DNA from: Dryococelus australis | Taxonomy: Eukaryota > Arthropoda > Insecta > Phasmatodea > Phasmatidae | Length of the DNA stretch: 64,000 bases | Direction of reading: 5' to 3' | Assembly (NCBI GenBank): GCA_029891345.1 | Contig: CM057002.1 | Span: 62,672,777 to 62,736,776 of the forward strand | Shown here: one piece after another, positions 12,164-22,138 of the stretch | Position numbering within the stretch: position 1 is the stretch's first letter | Layout: each line of letters opens with the position of its first letter | Made by a program: the position numbers and the translations under genes | Notes under the pieces: model-generated | Seen by the model: only the letters and a program-made list of their open reading frames with translations | What the model was told of the DNA's origin: nothing | The model's database searches: none

Positions 12164-12470
12164 TCACTTAATAGACCACCACAATGTGCAGGGCAGGTTA
12201 TGTAGGTAACTGGATGTTTTAAGACATGTACCGAAGTCATACGAGACATTGCTTGCAGAATACCAGGTATTAATGTACTGATGACAAATGCACTTCACCT
12301 TTATACAGGTCATTGCATGTCTAACGAATTTGTTGGTACTACTGAACTGCTTACTGCACCAGACACACAAATATGACATGCGACAGGGATTCTTGACACA
12401 ATGAAATCTTTCATGGCGCCGTACATTGAGCCGAAAGCAAATGTCTTATCGCTAAAATGATACTGATATC
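12164..12470 (-). pseudogene. Frame-broken C2H2-type zinc-finger remnant
   Basis: On the minus strand, the reading from 12379 to 12164 contains CVWCSKQFSSTNKFVRHAMTC in canonical zinc-finger spacing (C-x2-C-x3-F-x5-F-x2-H-x3-C), with Cys as the fourth ligand. Just upstream, spread over two frames, the residues KTFAF and RLNVRRHERFH have the layout of another finger (a frameshift falls around 12430). Downstream, another frame shows a further finger-like piece (SVHVLKH). Adjacent fingers disrupted by frameshifts point to a decayed multi-finger protein. The parent gene is not identifiable. Confidence 0.5.
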
Positions 12471-12639
12471 GACTTAGCAGTTCAGAGAAAGACTCTGATG
12501 GGGCTGTTAGAGATGCAGGTACTGGAGCTAAAGAAGCAGTTAATGCTACCAATGGTGTTCAAAGTACCACAGCCGAAAAGTTCTAAGGCTTCATTGAAGA
12601 TTTCGTAGGCGCCACAGTCAAAAAAGTATTGTACCATCT

Positions 12640-12815
12640 GTAGATGATCGTACTGCACTGGGGACAGTAGATGCTGATAGTGACGTAGGCGTTGCAGCTG
12701 AAGAAGTTGAAGGCACCATACGAATCTTATACTATGGTACTGCACTGGAGGATGTAGATGCTGCTAGTGATGTGGGCATCCCAGCCGGATAAGCCGATGG
12801 TGTTCGTTAAACAGG
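12640..12815 (+). repeat. 87-bp direct duplication
   Basis: GTACTGCACTGG starts at 12650 and again at 12737, each followed by a related stretch (GTAGATGCTG, AGTGA, GT followed by GGGC or AGGC). A weaker third relative lies near 12520. In one plus frame both units read an acidic peptide (VDADSDVG, VDAASDVG), which may be a decayed protein repeat or coincidence. Confidence 0.5.
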
Positions 12816-13404
12816 AAGCATCTCACTCGAAGAAGAAATCGATAGTGAGAAACCATCGGTGGGTAATATCCACTGCACTTTAACGTAATTGACCATGGCT
12901 TATCTATAGTGGCCTAAAGATTCACGAGTTCAATGACCTGTATGCTAGACTCAACGTTCTTATGTACGAATATGTCGATACTACCTGCGCGTTGGTTGTC
13001 TGCTGTAACAGTGGAAGGATACGAATGGACCAGCGTTCTCTAGGAGGTGTCAAACACGCTGTGGACCAATGGCATAAGTTATATAAACATACGTGTTTTG
13101 AATTCTAGCTTGTCCCAAAATGGATCCGCGAATTCTTTAGGTATCTACTTATCTAGTATATAAACTAGCTGAGATGATCCACCTTTCACGTCAGCTGCTG
13201 TTAAACTAATCCTCTCACATTTGACCCCCATTGCTTATTATATACATGTATGTAAGCTCTATGACGTCATGTTGACTTTGAAACAATCGTATTACATAAT
13301 TAATACATTGTTCGGTCATTGACCAGCCAATCACAGAGTTGCCGCGTGATTGCCGCTGGCCAACGCATGCAATCATTCAGACAACACATGCAGGAGTCAG
13401 TCTG
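12816..13404. other. No gene seen
   Basis: Mixed sequence between the duplication and the low-complexity block. No recognised reading or repeat. Confidence 0.4.
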
Positions 13405-13530
13405 CAGGAGACAGTCTTTCCATTAATATTTCCATCAATCTTTCCATTACTATTTCCATCAATCTTGCAATCTTTCCACCAATATTTCACAATATTTTGC
13501 AATATTTTCATCAATCTTTCAATCAATCAG
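13405..13530. repeat. Pyrimidine-rich low-complexity repeat
   Basis: Short imperfect units around TTTCCATCAATC, also TTTCCATTA and TTTCCACCAATAT, repeated in tandem. Open readings across it (13339-13596) are products of the repeat. Confidence 0.7.
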
Positions 13531-13559
13531 CACCACATTGAGCTCCTAAATGTCTCCAT

Positions 13560-14165
13560 AATCAGGGGTCATTTAGTGGTAATTTGGGGCTATTAGGAGA
13601 CATTTAGGGATCATTTGCGAAGCAGGATGGGTCATTTAGGTGTCACTTGTGGAGCAGAAGGGGTTAGTTAGTCACTTGCGGAGAAAAAGGGGTCATTTAG
13701 GGGTCACTTGCGGAGCAACAGGGGTCATTTGCAGAGCAGAAAGGACATTTGTGCAGCAAGAGGGGTCATTTAGGGGCCATTTGCGGAGCAGGATGGGTCA
13801 TTTAGGTGTCGCTTGTGGAGCAGAAGGGGTCATTTATGCATTATTTGCGTAGCAGGAGTGGCCAATTGTAGAGCAGAAGGAATTATTTAGAGGTCATTTG
13901 CTGAGCAGAAGGCGTCATTTTCGAAGCAGGAGTGGCATTTAAGAGGTCACTTGCGGAGCAGGAAGGGTCATTTAGGGGTCATTTGTGGAGCAGAAGACAT
14001 CATTTAGGGATAATTTAGGGGTCATTTGCAGAACATAAGGGGTCATTTGTGGAGCAGGAAGGGTCAATTAGGGATTAGGGGTCATTTGCAGAGCAGAAGG
14101 GGTCATTAAAAAGTCATTTATGGGTTATTAGGGGTCATTTATGGATCATTTACGTGTAATTTAGG
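13560..14165. repeat. Degenerate minisatellite, GGGTCATTTAGG family
   Basis: About 600 bp built from two short modules: GGGGTCATTTAGG (about 13 bp) and GGTCATTTGCGGAGCAGAAG (about 20 bp). They mostly alternate but are sometimes doubled, giving compound units of about 33-40 bp. Units differ by substitutions and small losses, so the array is not freshly expanded. It lies between two zinc-finger remnants on opposite strands. Confidence 0.85.
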
Positions 14166-14381
14166 AGGCAGTCTTGTGAGTGGTTGATGTGGCAGTAGTA
14201 AGTTGTCTACTTTAAGTGCGACGATAAGTTCAAACTGAGCGAAGAACTTATCTGGAAGAAACTTGAAAATATCACTGCTTGGTAATGTGATCAAGGAACT
14301 AGATATAATTTATGGTTGAATTGACGAGTAAACAATTCTTAAATATCACTGATGAAATGCATTATTAAGTGTAAGTTCGTG

Positions 14382-14383
<2 letters not shown>
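14166..14383. other. Spacer without a gene
   Basis: Short unique sequence between the minisatellite and the AT tract. Confidence 0.4.
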
Positions 14384-14449
<66 letters not shown>

Positions 14450-14452
14450 ACA
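14384..14452. repeat. (TA)n microsatellite with CA end
   Basis: A run of more than 50 bp of alternating TA followed by CACACATACACACC. Confidence 0.9.
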
Positions 14453-14462
14453 CCAATAGCTA

Positions 14463-14790
14463 GGCCAAGTAGATGCACATGTTGTCACTGTGGAAAGGAC
14501 TCGTGTTTTTTGTGAAGATTACACAAGCCAATGATTTTATGAAATCTATTGCAAAGCTTATCTCTATGAATGTACCTTCTCAAACTACTGGAAAACTACT
14601 TGGAAAACAGTGTTGTTACTGTGGAAAGATCTTCATTAAAAGCTGCCATGCTGGGCGACATAAGAAAACCGCATGTACAAAGAGCCTTTTTCGTGCTATG
14701 AAGCATTACGACTATTGCCGCACACAGTTTATGCAAGGTGATACACCGAAGAACCACATCAAGGACTGCAAGCATTCGTCTTTTGAGAGC
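14463..14790 (+). pseudogene. Frame-broken C2H2-type zinc-finger remnant
   Basis: The plus reading from 14473 shows CCYCGKIFIKSCHAGRH followed by KKTAC, in finger spacing C-x2-C-x3-F-x5-A-x2-H-x4-C. A second unit follows, YDYCRTQFMQGDTPKNHIKD, in which the first Cys is replaced by Tyr. Just upstream, in another frame at about 14475-14515, CCHCGK looks like the start of another finger, so a frameshift separates it. The open reading continues to 14958, but its C-terminal part lies in tandem-repeat DNA. This is probably a decayed gene or captured exon related to the remnant at 12164-12470. Confidence 0.5.
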
Positions 14791-14859
14791 CAGCAAGTGT
14801 GGCCGTCAATACCTCTTGCTGCATCGGTGGGTACTGATTCGTCAGGCGATTATGAGGAG

Positions 14860-16015
14860 ACAGTTAATGCCAATGGCAGAATGAGAAACCTACGAGGCGT
14901 GGTAGAGTGGGTGGATGCTGAGAGGGACGAGCTATGGCGAGTTAAATGGCTGGGTTGAGGGTGAGGGGAGGAGAGAGTCTAGAGTCGGGTGGTGGGTTGG
15001 TGCCTTGCGTGGATGATGGCGGCTGAGCTATGGTGAGTAAATGGTGAGGGGAGTGGAGAGACGAGACACGTGATAGCGTGGGGCATGGGTGGGGGTGGAA
15101 GGTATATGTGTTATTTAAACTCAATAATTCTCTTTGTAGGTCGGATAATTGATCGGTTATATAGCCAATGAAAATTGGAGGATGGGCTTCTGTCGGTTGC
15201 TGATTGTCGTCTTAAGGAGTGTCTTTACTCAGCCATATTTACCAGAATCGAACCCTCAATATCACACGTCCAGCTTGGTTTGTTGCAATAGGTATGCAAG
15301 TTTTTCCTCGAAATTTTTAAAAGTTTTTCGCAATTTTATCTGGGTTTTTCGAGTTGAATGTCAATAGGGTCAGGGTTACGGCCGCCAACATTCAACATGG
15401 GCGCAGCAGTGAGTCATGTAATATATTCGACGTATTTTTTAATTTATTAAATTTTTAACATTTTTTCTCCGATTCTTGAGCTTAAAATCACTGGAGTCAA
15501 GGTCCAGGTCAAGGCGATCAGCATCCAACATATGTTTCGGAGTCAGTGATGTAATATGTTCCTAAAGTTTTAGTAGTTTCTTTCGATTTTAACCATTATT
15601 TTTCCAGATTCGTAGTTTCAAGGTTATTGAGGTGAAGGTCAAAGTCGCCAGCAACCAACATGGTGGTCGGGAGTTATCAATGTAAGATTTTTTTCTGCAA
15701 TTTTCTCAACTTGTTATGATCGGAAGGTGGGTAGGCAGGGTTGGGGCCGATGGTTAGATAATGGGGTTGAGTGGCGGTGGAGAGGGGACTGGGTTAACAT
15801 TATATGTTCCCGGATTTTTTGTTAATATTATTCTTGATTTTATAATAATTGTCAGGGGGTGGGGGCGGAGAAGGGGTGCCATGAGGGTGGTGGGATGAGA
15901 GAGGGGTAGGGTACGATAACGTTATATGTTTTTAAACTTTTTAGAATTTTTTCTTTGATCGTTTCGAATTTTTGCAATTATTTCCATGGGGTAGTGGTGG
16001 GGCGAGGGGGCAATT
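14860..16015. repeat. Degenerate G-rich tandem region, units of about 100-130 bp
   Basis: Three overlapping sets of weak tandem units are visible. GTGGATG through GAGCTATGG to TGAGGGGAG occurs near 14909 and 15008. CCAACAT preceded by GGTCA and CGCC or CGATC occurs near 15393, 15525 and 15655 (period about 130). AACRTTATATGTT occurs at 15796 and 15918 (period 122), each after a G-rich stretch. The whole block looks like an old minisatellite family. No coding sequence is supported. Confidence 0.55.
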
Positions 16016-16040
16016 CCCGCTAATCCTCAGCGACTCTTCC

Positions 16041-16053
16041 CCCCCCCCCCCCA
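16041..16053. repeat. poly-C run
   Basis: About 13 consecutive C residues at the end of the G-rich region. Confidence 0.85.
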
Positions 16054-17529
16054 CATTTATTGAATGGCTAGAACGTTGACTTTCGGGGCCTCGGGTTTGC
16101 AAATGGAGGCTTCGGTGGTTTTTTGAGGAAAAACGGAAAATTTTAAGGGGAAAAAGAAAATTCTGAAGGAAAAAAATGAAAATTTTGACGGGGAAACGGG
16201 AAACTTCGTGACTTCATCCGAGATGGCGGATGGCTCCTCGCACCTACTCATGAATCATGTAACAGAACGAAGATAATACTACTACTTTAATGGCAGTTCT
16301 AAACACACTGGGTTATTTTTCATTTAACTTGTCTTTTTGGAAAATATTATATTTAGTAGGCAACGATACATACATGTTTAGAATGTAAATGTAAGCACAC
16401 ATGGTGTAAAAATGTAGAAGGAAACTATGGGGTGGCATCATTGTCGTAATTACACTTATTCGTTGATTTCCCGCACGATGCTTTGGCATCAAATCTTCAG
16501 TGATTTTTTTAAAACGCATATTGTAATTATTAAGGTCTAAAAAAAAACAAAGAGCGTTTTCTGGCTGGACTTACTGTATGTATGTACACTTCTCGTCACA
16601 AATAATGAGCGATCTCGTGTAGCTGAAAGTATTTCTAAGTCCCACTTAGGGTATGATAGGCAGGTTGCCCCCTCCCAAGTCACAGGTGTGTGCCGCGGAG
16701 TGGGCGTGGCCAACTGCTGTAGGGAACATGGCTTTGGAGGAAAAAGCATACAAAACACGAATAATATTTCTTTCAGCTCAGTTTAGTCCGAATATATTCC
16801 AATACATTATGTGTATTGCAGTTAAAGTAAATTAGCGGTGAAAACCGTCGGAATAATGAAATAGCCTTTATCACATCTGAGAAACAAATACTTAATGATA
16901 ACTTTGAACAGACCACACTGAACCACTGGAAAAAAACTACTTCCAAATCATGCATAATTTTAAATTTGAAATGAGGTATTATGTTACAAATCCCCTTACC
17001 AACACACACAGAGGTCTTTGAAAATATAAAGTAATAATAACTCAAAACATTAAATTATACATTATGTAAAATAATGTTTCCATATTTAAGATAATTAGAG
17101 ACCATGAAATGTGGCGGAATCAACGGTCTGAAGTCTAGACTTCACAGTCCAATGAATACTCGATCAACTATGGTATGTTCACTGAGTGCTTCTCCAGTAA
17201 GTGGCCAATATTACTCCAAAACACACAGCACGTGATCTCAAAAGTATTTTATTGCAAGTTTCGTATTAGCTTCACTCATTCCTGAGTGAGAATGGTTAAT
17301 TGTGATCCAATGCAAAGGCGTATTACTTCTATAAGTGTGTAAAGTTTAGCTTGTCTTCAAAATATTTCTGCGCAGTTTTCCTGTTCCATGTGATGATAAT
17401 GCGGAAAAGTTATACAATTTTGTTTCGTTCAAAAAGTAAAAGCCTATTTACATGCACCGTGATGATTACCCGATATGTCTTAACCAAATTGGGATTACAG
17501 GAAATAGTTATTTAATATTAAAGTGTTAC
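16054..17529. other. No gene seen
   Basis: AT-rich sequence with purine-rich imperfect repeats at about 16130-16205 (GAAAATTTT, GGAAAA). Open readings are at most 90 codons and unrecognised. Confidence 0.45.
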
Positions 17530-18556
17530 GTAATTTTTACTTGTCGAAACATTTACAAAATTATTTGTACACCTACATAAATAATATGTTAACCTAATCT
17601 TAACCAATATAAAGTCTTATTATTTTTTAGATATATGAATGCCACACACACCAAACAGCCTTGATGAGGAAAAAGCGGTTACGATAAGGCTAACTCGTGC
17701 GATGTTAAAATGTGAAATACACATAATTTAAATTAGACGTGATATAATCACTTCATACATTTTAAAGATATCAACGCTCTGCGGCATTAAAAACAATTTT
17801 TTGACCCTGTTTCTTTTGCAAGTTATTATAACAACTTTGTTTCGAAAGCAATTTCGTATATAACTTAATTACTTTAGCCTAAATATAATGATATTTTTTG
17901 TATGTTATATCAATTGTAGAATCAACACTATGATAACAGATCGGTTTATTTGGCTTGTTGGAATTTTCGGTGTACTTATATTGTGTAAGTTAGGTGTCTA
18001 TATAGTAAACATTTTCAGGAAAGAGATATCCTAGCGTATACACGTGTTGCATCATTGGTCATAAATTCTGAAAGAGAAATTTGGAATATACTCACATTCT
18101 AATCAACTATAAGTGGTGGAACATTAATTTTTTGCATATAAAAATATATTTTTGCTAAGGTGAATCATTATTGTCTCGTTCGTTTTTCGTGGATACATCT
18201 CTAAATGGGAGGGGCCATGGTGACTGAGCGGTTAGCCTGCTAGCCTCCCACCAAGGCAAATCGGATTCATTCACCGGCTGAGTCACTGCTGGATTTTTGC
18301 AAGTGAGAATCGTGCAAGACGACACCGCTGTGGTTGACGGGTTTTCTCAAATGTCTCCCATTTCCCCCCCCCCCCCTGAATTCTTGCACTGCTCCATTCT
18401 CATCTCATTTCACCCTCGTCGGCTATTAATACATCGTTGTTAAGAGCCGTGTAAATCTCTGAATTCAACTCAACTCTAAATGGAACGTACAAACAAAGTC
18501 TATTATGACTTTTGTGACTATTTCGGAATTGTTCTTTCAATATTTGCTTTAAATGC
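17530..18556. repeat. Dispersed repeat, copy 2
   Basis: Matches 4335-5278 base for base in order through 18473. It then has 68 bp absent from copy 1 before rejoining at TCAATATTTGCTTTAAATGC (18537-18556). A poly-C run of 13 inside the SINE part (18364-18376) is shorter in copy 1. Beyond 18556 this copy continues into a tandem array of about 120 bp that copy 1 lacks. Confidence 0.85.
18211..18473 (+). mobile_element. SINE-1 copy inside the dispersed repeat
   Basis: Same damaged head and B box as the copy at 5018-5278, followed by the shared body and the tail TTAAGAGCCGTGTAAATCTC. Duplicated together with the surrounding repeat. Confidence 0.8.
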
Positions 18557-18972
18557 TATATCCTTTGTGGTTTGGAACTTACAGCTAACTATGCTTATAA
18601 GTCGACAAAGCATACACTTGGCCCTGCGACCATTGTCGTAGTCATGGACGATGTCTATGTTATTAATTTAGCAACTATATCTTATGTGGTTTGGAATTTA
18701 CAGCCAACTATGCTTGTAAGTAGGCATATTTTATACTTGGCCCTGCGACTCTTCTCACCATCATAAATGATGATGCCTATGTTATGAATTTGGCAATTAT
18801 ATCATATATGGTTGGGAAATTACATCCAAGATGCTTATAAGTAGCCATGGGGTATACCCAGCCCTGCGACACTTCTCATTGTCGGGGGTGAGGCCTCTGT
18901 TATGAATTTAACAGTTATATCTTATGTGGTTGGGAAATGACAGTCAACTATGCTTATATGTGCGCTTAGGTC
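18555..18972. repeat. Tandem array of about 120 bp, four units
   Basis: The phrase TATATC followed by TTATGTGGTTTGG begins at 18557, 18676, 18798 and 18916 (spacings 119, 122, 118). Each unit continues with CAACTATGCTTATAAGT and CCCTGCGAC and then TATGTTATGAATTT. Units differ at many positions. The 64-codon open reading at 18572-18766 is an artefact of the array. Confidence 0.85.
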
Positions 18973-20123
18973 TGGCAGTCGTGTAAGCTGATGCTGGTAT
19001 TCGGCACCTCATTACGATGCTAGGTCGACAGATGAGACTCGGCACCTACCAGGAAGCTAGGTGAAAGGGTTCCAACACCCTGTCATCGGATTGACAGAGC
19101 AGGAGGTTGGTGTCCAAGATGGCCACCATGGGCGTGAAGGAAAACTGAAAATTTGGTGGGGAGAGGGGGAATGGGAAAAATGGGACATTTTTCTCGCTTA
19201 GCGTCAACAAAGATGGGGTCGCCTAGTTCCCTTGTGCGCAGCTCCAAGCCCCTCTTAGATTGCCCATTTGTATACCTCTAATAAGTAATTGTATCGATTA
19301 GTAGCTTTAATTGATGAAATGCATCAAAATTCAGTGCTCTGTGGTTACTATATTAGAAATATACTTATATACAGTTTTTTGACATTCCCTTTACCTTCAC
19401 TGACACCAAATAGGTTGAACAATTTCTGAGAAATGCTATATAAGCATTATATTTGAGGTAGCACTGGTCTTCCAAAATGGCTACCAATATAGACTAATCT
19501 ACTGGTACCGGCAAACGTCTGTGCACGCAAGTCCCCTCTAACTCCCTAGACTGTGGCTCGGCATGTTCCAGTCTCTAGCTGAGCGGCAAGACTGCGTCCC
19601 GGCAGTATTCGCGCGGACATAAAAACATTCGGCATCTTGTATTGGGTAACAGCAAATGCAAAACCGGACACTGAGACTTTTCACTGGTGATAACAGGTAG
19701 CAGTGCTGTTGTGACAGTGTGTGCTGGAGGATTTCTTTACTTCTGCATGTATTGTTCCATAGAATTCATTAGCTTTTCTATTATTGAGTCCAATTTATCT
19801 TTTCAAATATTAAAAATAGTATCGAATTAAAAACATGTTAGATAAAACTAACAACGATGGAGATGGAATACTTTCTGTGGTTCGATGCATCAACAGATTA
19901 CTTGTTCCTTTTCCACATTTTCATCATAAATTTCACCATTAAAATGGGGGTGATTGGAGGATATGAACATTTGATCTGAAAGTTTACGGCGTGGCGTAAT
20001 AAATATCTCAACGGGAATGCATTACTCCAGAAAATATTACTCAAAAAATTTGCAAACATTGAGGGGCTTGAGACAGCATAAAGATAAGCCAAATTGAACA
20101 CATTGTACAGCAGAGCAGTTTAA
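18973..20123. other. No gene seen
   Basis: Mixed sequence with phrases such as AAGATGGCCACCA near 19115 and a purine-rich stretch to about 19180, resembling those at 16130-16205. Around 19570 CTAGCTGAGCGG looks like a lone A box. A poly-A run of about 22 follows at 20127-20147. No gene is supported. Confidence 0.4.
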
Positions 20124-20734
20124 CTAAAAAAAAAAAAAAAAAAAAATCATGCAAATAATAACACAAATTCTTACAGAACTGTCATCTATCTAGCCAATGC
20201 CGAATGTAATTTCGTAACATATCCATTGTTGTTGGCACGATATTTTTGATGACATAGAATTGTTGAATTGTGCCTCTTGTCGAAATCATAAATCACAATA
20301 CGATGCAGAGATTAAATGTATTCTAATAATGAATTATAAAATTATAATATTTTAATTTATAATAATGTTCTATTAAATGATAAAGGAATATTTATTACAG
20401 TCACTGCTAGGCAAAAACACAAAACAGAACTGAGAAAAGAATATGGATATATTTCTTTTTTTAATTTTTTTATTCCAAAGAAAAGAGTGATGTATGAACG
20501 TTAAGCTAAACGATAAATGTTTTAAAACAATGTTCATAACTTTGCCCGCATTTTCTGCATTTAACTTAGCGCGAATATAGGCAAGCGAATATCAACAAAT
20601 GTGGCAGTGAATTATAGGCACAGTGTGGAACAATTAATAAATACATTACTTAAATTGTGACTTAGAAATTATCTCCAATGAAATAAGTTGCTTTTAGTTC
20701 ACTTAAGATAAGTTATTATAGCCACTAACAGTGT
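20124..20734. other. Poly-A run and AT-rich sequence
   Basis: A run of about 22 A near 20127, then AT-rich unique sequence without recognised readings. Confidence 0.45.
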
Positions 20735-20830
20735 TCCGTTTGACCCCTGTGACGCAGTCGGTTGAGTGTTGAGCGTGAGTGGTTCCAGTTTCGAATCCCG
20801 GGTAGAGCAAGGGTGTGATTTATGTTTGTC
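20735..20830 (+). mobile_element. SINE-2 head fragment
   Basis: GACGCAGTCGGTTGAGTG (A-box region) and TTCGAATCCCGGGTAG (B box), followed by GCAAGGGTGTGATTTATGTT, parallel the SINE-2 copy at 40953. The match fades after about 100 bp, so the 3' part is lost or diverged. Confidence 0.55.
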
Positions 20831-21095
20831 CGTAGGAGTCAACCTTTCTTGGGAAATGTCACTTCCAATAGGAGAACTACGTGAAAAAAAGCTGTCATGG
20901 AATAAAAATATTAGTTCTGTAAATTTGGAAATTAATGTGCATTTTATGGTACTTTTACAAGTAAAACCTTGAAAACTAGTAACCAACAGAATAATTTCCT
21001 TTTCTTGTAATGAATATACTAACCTACTAAGTGGGCTTGCAATATATAGATATTTAACATTACAGTTAAACTTGTATTTCAGTCACATTTCTAAA

Positions 21096-21099
21096 CCGG

Positions 21100-21147
<48 letters not shown>
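21096..21147. repeat. (TA)n microsatellite
   Basis: About 46 bp of alternating TA. Confidence 0.9.
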
Positions 21148-21209
21148 CATAATACCATCAAACATAAATTTATTTATACCGCAAATATAATCCAAATATT
21201 ATATTTTAT

Positions 21210-22138
21210 ACTAGCTGACCCGTGCGACTTCGTGTGCATGATTTTTTTTTTAAGTTATTAAAATAAAGCCCACCATAGTTTCATTGAGGTTTTATGTTTA
21301 AAATAATAATCTTTATTCTTTCCGGATTATTTGAGTTATTAAATTTCACCCTGCCATCGATTCGCGCATGTTTTATGTTAGCATGATATTTAGGACTTGG
21401 AATTGATCTTGCAACCTTTTCATTATTGGGTTCTCTAGAAACTGAGATACTACCGCCCTACTATTGGATGCTCTACCCCCTGACCATCTGAGGCCCCACT
21501 ATTGGGTTCTGTACCCACTGAGTTTCTGCGGCCCCACTATTGGGTGCTCTACCCCCTGACCATCTGCGGCCCCACTATTGTGTTCTCTAGCCACTGAGCT
21601 ACTGCGGCCCCACTATTGGGTTCTTTACCCACTGAGTTTCTGCGGCCCCACTATTTGGTTCTCTACCCACTGAGCTACTCCGGCCCCACTATTGGGTGCT
21701 CTAGCCACTGAGCTACTGTGGCCTCACTATTGGGTTCTTTAGCCACTGAGCTACTGCGGCCCCCATATTTGGTGCTCTAGCCACTGAGCTACTGTGGCCT
21801 CACTATTGGGTTCTCTAGCCACTGACCAGCCCCAATATTGGGTTCTCTAGACACTGAGCTACTTCGGCCCCACTTGGAATAACTCTAGCCACTGGGCCAC
21901 TACGGCTTTTTGGAAGGAAAGGTTTACAGCCCATAGACAAAAACTGTGTAAATACTGTGTAAATTTGATGTCAATACATTATGTGGTTTTTGAGTTAAGT
22001 CCGTTCAGACAGACAGACATGAAAAAAATTAACATTTTATATGGCTGAGTTATCAATTATACTATTTAAAAAAATAATTAAAACTGAAAAATTCGAAAAT
22101 TACTGACAGATACTTCTATTTTATTTAGTAGTATAGAT
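21210..22138 (+). mobile_element. Family A element with long tRNA-like array
   Basis: It starts with ACTAGCTGACCCGTGCGACT and ends with GTCCGTTCAGACAGACAGAC, an AT-rich stretch, then TTTAGTAGTATAGAT. The same ends bound the copy at 44136-44888. The centre is filled by a 13-unit, 38-bp array (entered separately). Compared with the copy at 44136 it has more array units but lacks about 165 bp between the array and the tail. There is no open reading, so it is non-autonomous. The class is not determined: the head and tail motifs are common to several arthropod families. Confidence 0.7.
21422..21910 (-). repeat. 13-unit array of 38-bp tRNA D-arm-like modules
   Basis: The plus unit reads CTATTGGGTTCTCTAGCCAC then TGAGCTACTGCGGCCCCA, 38 bp. 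Thirteen units are present, one with a 6-bp deletion. The reverse complement of each unit contains GCCGCAGTAGCTCAGTGGCT, which is the 5' strand, D arm and A-box sequence of a tRNA (TAGCTCAGTGG). There is no matching B box in the units, so this is an amplified tRNA 5' half and not a tRNA gene cluster. Drift differs between units, with changes such as CCCCCTGACCAT at the D-arm in units 2 and 4. Confidence 0.8.

Noticed and set aside
13560..14165. CRISPR-like array
   Set aside because: Repeats are direct, imperfect and contiguous without unique spacers, in an animal genome; it is a minisatellite.
21422..21910. Cluster of tRNA genes
   Set aside because: Units are only 38 bp and have no T arm or B box.
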